This document shows positions 58,266-64,000 of a stretch of 64,000 bases of DNA, one piece after another. The stretch comes from Fibrella rubiginis (GTDB lineage: Bacteria; Bacteroidota; Bacteroidia; Cytophagales; Spirosomataceae). Every line of letters begins with the position of its first letter. Within the stretch, counting starts at the first letter, position 1. The notes under the pieces were generated by a model. It was not told the origin of the DNA. It worked only from the letters and a program-made list of their open reading frames with translations, and made no database searches. The stretch is taken from assembly GCF_017353185.1 (NCBI RefSeq), contig NZ_JAFMYV010000001.1:558001-622000 (forward strand). The letters are read 5' to 3'. A program made the position numbers and the translations under genes.

Positions 58266-61200
58266 ATGCAAAACAGAACCGTAGTTCTGATTTTGACGGG
58301 TATCATATCGGTCTTATGCCTGTATTACCTGTCGTTTACATTTGTTTCGCGCAATATCAAGAAGACGGCCGAGCGCGTGGCCACCGGTGCCGACGGTAAA
58401 GTCGACGTGAAGCGCAAGCAGGCTTACCTGGATTCGCTCTGGAAACGCCCCGTTTATTTAGGCAACACCCTCCAGGAAGTAACCGAGCGCGAACTTGGCC
58501 TGGGCCTTGACCTGCAGGGCGGTATGCACGTGGTGCTCGAAGTGTCGCCCGCCGCCGTGCTGAAAAGCCTGGCCGGCAACACCCGCGACCCGCAGTTTAA
58601 TGAGGCCCTGAAACGCGCTGCCAAAGACCAGCAAACGAGTCAGGCAAGCTTCGTTGACCTGTTTATCAACAACTACAAAGAGCTGGTGCCCGGTGCTAAA
58701 CTGGCCAGTGTATTTGCCACCAACTCGAACCGGAGCCGGATCAACTACCAGTCGTCAGACACCGAAGTGAAGCGGTTGCTGACCGACGAAGTGGCTGGTG
58801 CCATCGACCGGTCGTTCCGCGTGATTCAGGCGCGGGTGGATAAGTTTGGCGTAACCAACCCCAACGTGCAGCGCCTGCCCGGTACGGGTCGGATTTTGAT
58901 TGAACTGCCCGGCGTGGATAACCCCGACCGAATTCGTCGCCTGCTGACGGGCGCGGCCAAACTGGAGTTCTGCGACGTGTACCGCATCAGCGAACTGGCC
59001 CCCGCGCTGGAGGGCCTGGGTGCCTATCTGGCCAAAGCCGAAATCGACCGTAAGGCTGCGCAGGCGAAAGCCAAACCAACCACCACGATTTCGGGTACAG
59101 CCCCCGCAGGTGGTGATCTGGCTGCCCAATTGGGTAAGCAAACCGCTTCTACGGCTACGGCAACGGCCTCAACTTCAACAGCTAAGGTAGATTCGGCGCA
59201 GGGCACGGCGGCATTGACCAACCTGTTCATCCCGATCTCGAACTTCGAAATGGCGGTTGACATTAAAGACACCGCCCGCGCCAATGCCATTCTGAACGAC
59301 CCCGAAGTACGCGGCCTGTTCCCCAACGACGTGGAGTTCTCCTGGGCACGTAAATCGCAGGAAATGGCCATGTCGAACAACGCACCCAAGCGCGAATTGC
59401 TGCCCCTGTATTTCCTGCGGAAGCCCGGCGGCAAAGCACCCCTGGAAGGCGACGTGATCTCGGATGCCGCCAATGACCTGAGCGACCGCGGTCAGCCCGA
59501 AGTAACGATGCGCATGAACGCCGAGGGTGCCAAAAAGTGGCGTGCCCTCACCGCCGCCAACATCAACCGCCCCGTAGCCATTTTGCTCGACGGTCTGGTG
59601 TACACCGCACCCAACGTGCAGTCGGAGATTCCCAACGGTAGCTCAAGCATCACGGGTAATTTCACTACAGACGAGACCAAGGACATGGCTAACGTGCTGA
59701 AAGCCGGTAAGTTAGATGCTCCTGCATCAATCGTCGAAGAAAACATCGTGGGTGCCACGCTGGGATCGCAGGCCATTCAGGCGGGTATCGTTTCGTCGCT
59801 GGTAGGTTTGCTGATCGTGCTGATTTTCGTGGCCCTCTACTACGGTCGCGCGGGTCTTATTGCCGACGTTACGCTGTTTGTCAACCTGTTCTTCCTAATG
59901 GGTGTCATGGCTGCCGTGCCGGGTACGGTGCTCACCATGCCGGGTATTGCCGGTATCGTGCTGACCATCGGTATGTCGGTCGATGCCAACGTGCTGATTT
60001 ACGAGCGGATCAAAGAAGAACTTGAACTGGGCAAAAACCTGCGGCTGGCCATTGCCGACGGGTTCAAAAACGCGCTCTCGTCCATTATCGACTCGAACGT
60101 GACGACCTTCCTGACGGGTATCATCCTGTTTTTGTTCGGTACGGGTCTCATCAAAGGGTTTGCTACGACGCTGATCATCGGTATCGCTACGTCGCTGTTT
60201 GCCGCCCTACTGATCACTCGGTTGATGATTGAATGGTATGCCGCGAAAGGAGGCAACCTGAGCTTCTCGTCGTCGTGGGCCAAGAACCTGTTCAAAGGCT
60301 CTGACTTCGACTTCGTATCGCACCGCCGGACATACTACATTATCTCGTCGACGATTATTGCGGCGGGTATCATCTCGATCATTTTCAAAGGTTTCGGCCT
60401 GGGAGTCGATTTCAAGGGTGGCCGGTCATACGTGATCAAGTTCGAGAAGTCGATTACGACCGATCAGGTGCGGGCCGCATTGGCACCGTCGCTGGGTGGC
60501 AGTGAGCCTGAGGTGAAAACCTATGGCGGCACGGGCATTGGCTCCGATCAGGTGAAAATGACCACGAGCTACGACATCGACAACACCGCGCCCGATGCCG
60601 ACAAGCAGGTAGAAGCGAAGGTACTGAGCGGATTGAGCAAGATCAACGGCAACAAAGCCAGCATCGAAAGCTCGCAGAAAGTAGGGCCTACCATTGCCTA
60701 CGACCTCATCATTTCGGCCCTCTGGTCTATCCTGCTGGCCGTGGCGGTGGTATTCGGCTATATTCTGATCCGGTTTAAAAAGCTGGCTTTTGGCTATGGT
60801 GCCGTGGTGGCTCTATTCCACGACGTACTTATTATCCTGGCTATTTTTTCCGTCGGCAATGGGCTGCTGCCTTTCTCGCTGGACATTGACCAGGCGTTTG
60901 TAGGTGCCCTGCTGACCATCATGGGCTACTCGATGAACGATACCGTTGTGGTGTTTGACCGGGTGCGTGAGTACCTGAACGAAAACCGGGGCAAGAGCGA
61001 ATCCATCCCGACGATCATCAACAACGCCCTCAACAGCACCCTGAGCCGCACGGCCGTAACGGGTCTGTCGACGATGCTGGTGCTGCTGGTGCTGTTCATC
61101 TTCGGTGGGGCCACCATCCGGGGCTTCTCGTTCGCCATGCTCATCGGTGTTATCGTGGGTACGTATTCGTCACTGTTTGTGGCAACGCCCATTGTGGTCG

Positions 61201-61391
61201 ACACCCTGACCCGCGACAAAGTAGATGCCGACGACAAGCCGGGCGGATTGATTATGCCCAAGACAGGTTACAGCGCCATCCCGGCTGATTTCACCGACAA
61301 GGAAGCTGCCACGCCCGAAGAGTTTACGCAGGCTGCCGCTGCCAAAGAGAAAAAGGTGAAAACGCCAATCATCAAGCCGTCGCAGAAGTAA
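58266..61391 (+). CDS. secDF: Protein translocase subunit SecDF (fused)
   Basis: 1041 residues, the fused SecD-SecF form usual in Bacteroidota. SecD half: helix 1, first periplasmic domain with RELGLGLDLQGGMHVVLEV, an Ala/Thr/Ser-rich insert (about 260-310), five helices with GMSVDANVLIYERIKEEL. SecF half from about 690: GLGVDFKGGRSYVIKF and MGYSMNDTVVVFDRVREYL. The Asp residues in the helix-4-type motifs carry the proton path. It uses the proton gradient to pull exported proteins through SecYEG. All key segments are present. Confidence 0.95.
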   Translation: MQNRTVVLILTGIISVLCLYYLSFTFVSRNIKKTAERVATGADGKVDVKRKQAYLDSLWKRPVYLGNTLQEVTERELGLGLDLQGGMHVVLEVSPAAVLKSLAGNTRDPQFNEALKRAAKDQQTSQASFVDLFINNYKELVPGAKLASVFATNSNRSRINYQSSDTEVKRLLTDEVAGAIDRSFRVIQARVDKFGVTNPNVQRLPGTGRILIELPGVDNPDRIRRLLTGAAKLEFCDVYRISELAPALEGLGAYLAKAEIDRKAAQAKAKPTTTISGTAPAGGDLAAQLGKQTASTATATASTSTAKVDSAQGTAALTNLFIPISNFEMAVDIKDTARANAILNDPEVRGLFPNDVEFSWARKSQEMAMSNNAPKRELLPLYFLRKPGGKAPLEGDVISDAANDLSDRGQPEVTMRMNAEGAKKWRALTAANINRPVAILLDGLVYTAPNVQSEIPNGSSSITGNFTTDETKDMANVLKAGKLDAPASIVEENIVGATLGSQAIQAGIVSSLVGLLIVLIFVALYYGRAGLIADVTLFVNLFFLMGVMAAVPGTVLTMPGIAGIVLTIGMSVDANVLIYERIKEELELGKNLRLAIADGFKNALSSIIDSNVTTFLTGIILFLFGTGLIKGFATTLIIGIATSLFAALLITRLMIEWYAAKGGNLSFSSSWAKNLFKGSDFDFVSHRRTYYIISSTIIAAGIISIIFKGFGLGVDFKGGRSYVIKFEKSITTDQVRAALAPSLGGSEPEVKTYGGTGIGSDQVKMTTSYDIDNTAPDADKQVEAKVLSGLSKINGNKASIESSQKVGPTIAYDLIISALWSILLAVAVVFGYILIRFKKLAFGYGAVVALFHDVLIILAIFSVGNGLLPFSLDIDQAFVGALLTIMGYSMNDTVVVFDRVREYLNENRGKSESIPTIINNALNSTLSRTAVTGLSTMLVLLVLFIFGGATIRGFSFAMLIGVIVGTYSSLFVATPIVVDTLTRDKVDADDKPGGLIMPKTGYSAIPADFTDKEAATPEEFTQAAAAKEKKVKTPIIKPSQK

Positions 61392-61510
61392 CAGATTGTT
61401 TGGTTGTTCGTCTGTTTGTTTGTTCTTTGTTGTTTCTGCCGATAGAAATTCGGTAAAGCGACTGAACCGGCAAACAGACAAACAGCCAGACCAACAAACC
61501 AACAAACATC
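61392..61510. repeat. Degenerate inverted repeat with GTTTGTTTG / CAAACAAAC arms
   Basis: The left half is quasi-tandem GTTTG/TTGTTTGTC units, the right half the complementary CAAACAGAC/CCAACAAAC units, around a centre with CCGATAG. Pairing is partial, but the gap is filled in the same style as the other intergenic palindromes. Confidence 0.65.
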
Positions 61511-61520
61511 CTTTTTCTGC

Positions 61521-63023
61521 ATGGAAGCAAAAGTAAAATCTGTAGATACCACCAGCATTTGGCGGAAAAAGCCCTTGGCGGCTTACGAAGCCGATATGAA
61601 AAAGAGTGAACTCAAGCGCGTACTTACGCGCTGGGGGCTTACGTCACTGGGTATTGGAGCCGTTATTGGTGGCGGCGTGTTTGTACTAACCGGTATCGCA
61701 GCCAACGAATGGGCAGGTCCGGCGCTGGCCCTATCGTTTATGATGGCGGGCGTTGCCTGTGCCTTTGCGGCCCTTTGCTACGCCGAATTTGCGTCTATTT
61801 TGCCCGTTGAAGGGTCTGCCTATGCGTACTCATATGGTACCGTCGGCGAAATTTTTGCCTGGCTCATCGGCTGGAACCTGATTCTGGAATACATGATGGG
61901 GGCCACCACCGTGGCCGTAAGCTGGTCGGGCTATTTCGAAAAACTACTGCATCTGGTAGGCATCAATCCGCCGCTGTGGCTGATGAATGACCCCGTTACG
62001 GCGCAGGAAAAAGCAGAAGCCCTGCGGAAAGCCGGCGAAACAATTCCAGATTTCACGTTTGCCGTTAACCTGCCTGCGTTTCTGATCGTATGGGTGGTTA
62101 CCTACATCCTGGTGAAGGGTATCAAAGAAGCCGCCAGCACCAACAACGTGATCGTCATTGTGAAGGTAGCCACGGTTATTTTCGTCATCGTTGCCGGTGC
62201 ATTCTACGTGGAAAGTGCCAACTGGACTCCTTTCATTCCCAATCCGGTGGTTGACAAAACAGGTCAGACGCACTACGGTTTCGACGGTATCGTGACGGCA
62301 GCGGGCATCGTGTTCTTTGCCTATATCGGTTTCGACGCCGTTTCGACGCAGGCGGGGGAAGCCATCAACCCCAAGAAAGATGTTCCCTTCGCTATCATCG
62401 CCTCGCTTATCATCTGCACCGTACTCTACATCCTTGTATCGCTGGTGCTGACAGGTATGGTGCGCTACGATGCGCTGGACCTGAAAGCCCCTGTGGCGCA
62501 GGCTTTCGCCGACAAAGGGCTTACCTGGGCGGTGTACCTGATCACGATTGCCGCCATTGCCGGACTTACCTCCGTAATGCTGGTGATGATGCTGGGACAA
62601 ACCCGGATTTTCCTGGGCATGGCTAAAGACGGTCTGCTCCCGAAAAACCTGTTCGCCTCGATTCACCCGACGTTTAAAACGCCCTGGAAAAGCACGATTT
62701 TGGTGGGTGGTATTGTCTCGACAGTGGCCGCCCTGACGCCTATTGATAAGGTATCGGAACTCTGTTCGTCGGGTACGCTGCTGGCCTTTGCCATGATCTG
62801 CGGCGCGGTGTGGCTGTTGCGCGTGCGTGAGCCAAACCTGGAACGCCCCTACAGAACGCCCGCCCTGCCGGTGGTGGCCACGTTGGGTATCTGCGCCAAC
62901 CTGTACCTGATGTATCACCTCCGTACCGACACCAAACTCACGTTTGTGATCTGGTGTACGCTGGGCGTAATCGTCTATTTCCTTTATAGCCGCCGCCACA
63001 GTAACCTGAATAATCAGGAGTGA
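61521..63023 (+). CDS. APC-superfamily cationic amino acid permease-like transporter
   Basis: 500 residues, about 12 helices. The APC helix 1 motif GIGAVIGGGVFVLTG and the helix 3 stretch AALCYAEFASILPVEGSAYAYSY are those of the CAT branch; helix 6 has FFAYIGFDAVSTQAGEAINPKKDVP. It probably imports basic or other amino acids with H+ or by exchange. The substrate cannot be told from sequence. A strong terminator follows. Confidence 0.9.
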   Translation: MEAKVKSVDTTSIWRKKPLAAYEADMKKSELKRVLTRWGLTSLGIGAVIGGGVFVLTGIAANEWAGPALALSFMMAGVACAFAALCYAEFASILPVEGSAYAYSYGTVGEIFAWLIGWNLILEYMMGATTVAVSWSGYFEKLLHLVGINPPLWLMNDPVTAQEKAEALRKAGETIPDFTFAVNLPAFLIVWVVTYILVKGIKEAASTNNVIVIVKVATVIFVIVAGAFYVESANWTPFIPNPVVDKTGQTHYGFDGIVTAAGIVFFAYIGFDAVSTQAGEAINPKKDVPFAIIASLIICTVLYILVSLVLTGMVRYDALDLKAPVAQAFADKGLTWAVYLITIAAIAGLTSVMLVMMLGQTRIFLGMAKDGLLPKNLFASIHPTFKTPWKSTILVGGIVSTVAALTPIDKVSELCSSGTLLAFAMICGAVWLLRVREPNLERPYRTPALPVVATLGICANLYLMYHLRTDTKLTFVIWCTLGVIVYFLYSRRHSNLNNQE

Positions 63024-63041
63024 TGCAGACGTAGTGCTATC

Positions 63042-63078
63042 AAAAAGCCCGGTTACTCATGGAGTGACCGGGCTTTTT
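63042..63078. terminator. Bidirectional intrinsic terminator
   Basis: 17-bp stem with one T-G pair (AAAAAGCCCGGT arm, ACCGGGCTTTTT arm), 3-nt loop ATG, T tract on both strands. It separates the convergent permease and SusD-like genes. Confidence 0.92.
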
Positions 63079-63109
63079 CTATAATGGGTATAAAGGTTAA
63101 TCACCCGCG

Positions 63110-64000
63110 CTAATACCCCGGATTTTGCGCCAGCTTTGGGTTAGCCTGCACCTCTTTTAGTGGAATAGGCAAAAACAGGTTGCGGTCGGCATAGCGGCGT
63201 TCCTGCACCGACGTGTAGGTATATGTCAGCTTGCCGCCGGCGTCGCGGGTGATGCTCACGCCCCGAACAGGCTGATTCTCTGTCTGGGCCGCAATGCCCC
63301 ACCGGCGCACGTCGTAGTAGCGGTGCTCTTCGTAGGCTAGTTCCACCTGTCGTTCACGGCGGATGCGGTCGCGCATCTGGCTTTGCGACAGTCCCGTTGG
63401 CAGGGGCGGCATTTTGGCGCGGACACGTAGCTGGTTCACCGCATCGTAGACACTGGCATCGGGACCAACGGCTTCATTTTGGGCTTCGGCGTAGTTCAGC
63501 AGCACTTCGCCCAACCGGAAATAAATCCACGGCGACTGGCTACCCACCGAGGCACTGAACGCCCGGTTTTCGTTGATAAACTTACGCAGGTAATAGCCCG
63601 TCAGCGAGGTGTTGAAGGGTTCGGGGCCATCGGGGCTGTCTTTACCACCCGGCATGAACGTCTCCACGGCCCGGCCCCGGTAGGGGGCGCCGTTGTAGAG
63701 TACCGTGGCGTAGAAACGGGGGTCGCGGTTCACATACGGGTTTTGCGGGTCGTAGCCCGATGAAGCATCGGTGATGGCCTTGCCCGACGTGGTTTCGTAA
63801 CTGTCTACGAGGTTTTGCGTGGGCATGTTGCCCGCCCAGCCGCCGTAACCGTTGGGGCCATTCCAGCGTTCGAGGTTGATGTAGCTGTCGGTGCCCGTTG
63901 TCTGCGTGCGGTCCAGAATAATCTCCTGATTACGAGGCGTTAGAAATAGCTGTTGGTAATCGGGGTAGAGCGAATAGCGGTTGAGGCTAACTACTGCTTT
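63110..64000 (-). CDS. SusD/RagB-family lipoprotein (5' end outside window)
   Basis: 297 codons of open frame reach the right edge of the window, so the N-terminus with the lipobox is missing. Typical SusD C-terminal segments: IYFRLGEVLLNYAEAQNEAVG, DAVNQLRVRAKMP, RIRRERQVELAYEEHRYYDVRRW and LFLPIPLKEVQANPKLAQNPGY. It should partner a SusC receptor encoded upstream on the minus strand, beyond the window. Confidence 0.95.
   Translation of the reverse strand, partial: KAVVSLNRYSLYPDYQQLFLTPRNQEIILDRTQTTGTDSYINLERWNGPNGYGGWAGNMPTQNLVDSYETTSGKAITDASSGYDPQNPYVNRDPRFYATVLYNGAPYRGRAVETFMPGGKDSPDGPEPFNTSLTGYYLRKFINENRAFSASVGSQSPWIYFRLGEVLLNYAEAQNEAVGPDASVYDAVNQLRVRAKMPPLPTGLSQSQMRDRIRRERQVELAYEEHRYYDVRRWGIAAQTENQPVRGVSITRDAGGKLTYTYTSVQERRYADRNLFLPIPLKEVQANPKLAQNPGY

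Noticed and set aside
61944-62999. 351-codon open frame opposite the amino acid permease
   Set aside because: Low-complexity, charged translation antisense to 12 clear membrane helices.
1-64000. Insertion sequence or RAYT transposase that could explain the hairpins
   Set aside because: No transposase-like frame was found in the window; if one moves these repeats it is encoded elsewhere.

Overview
The window reads as chromosomal DNA of a GC-rich Bacteroidota, most likely a Cytophagales/Spirosomataceae-type organism. The evidence is SusC/SusD pairs, TonB-dependent receptors (TBDTs) with a carboxypeptidase-regulatory domain, an ECF sigma/FecR module, a fused SecDF, M1 and S15 secreted peptidases, PVC-type cytochrome dehydrogenases, and start regions without clear Shine-Dalgarno sequences but with TAnnTTTG-like -7 elements. 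The genus is not resolved. I saw no rRNA, tRNA, CRISPR array or transposase.

Layout. 1-4770: SusC (cut at the left edge) and SusD. 4.8-13.2 kb: single genes (DUF486 membrane protein, OmpA-like lipid/peptidoglycan-anchor type protein, endonuclease III, J-domain protein, TBDT, circularly permuted ATP-grasp). 13.25-13.78 kb: a decayed locus ending in a truncated RES toxin. 13.8-16.3 kb: membrane cytochrome c and an S15 hydrolase. 16.4-26.8 kb (minus strand): the most unusual locus, FHA protein, 23-residue membrane ORF, PP2C phosphatase, two tandem Ser/Thr kinases, a single polypeptide that fuses a SEDS glycosyltransferase (FtsW/RodA type) to a class B penicillin-binding transpeptidase, and a second FHA protein. 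Its content parallels the actinobacterial fhaA-fhaB-pstP-rodA-pbpA-pknA-pknB cluster, with rodA and pbpA joined. 27-32.5 kb: two paralogous MFS transporters, a membrane protein and an M1 peptidase. 32.7-37.6 kb: six-PAS histidine kinase and a GT39-like transferase. 37.6-47.6 kb: an NtrC-type regulator and an NtrY-type kinase that flank a 7-kb ECF cassette (sigma, FecR, STN-domain protein with GVQLAGF repeats, DUF2306 protein, TBDT). Three sites in that cassette share an identical bipartite promoter, TAGGGGT-N15-TGTCATAG. 47.8-57.6 kb: MFS transporter, Tat-exported PLP enzyme, PVC-type dehydrogenase/cytochrome, VCBS protein, Tat-exported TIM-barrel protein. 57.8-63 kb: small exported protein, SecDF, amino acid permease. 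63.1-64 kb: SusD (cut at the right edge).

A second window-wide feature is that most intergenic gaps hold a long inverted repeat, often perfect with 32-56 nt arms. Several begin on the stop codon of one gene and end at the start or stop codon of the next. The arms belong to several sequence families but share one architecture: short quasi-tandem units and a small loop. They explain most of the non-coding sequence and in places also supply the last codons of genes.
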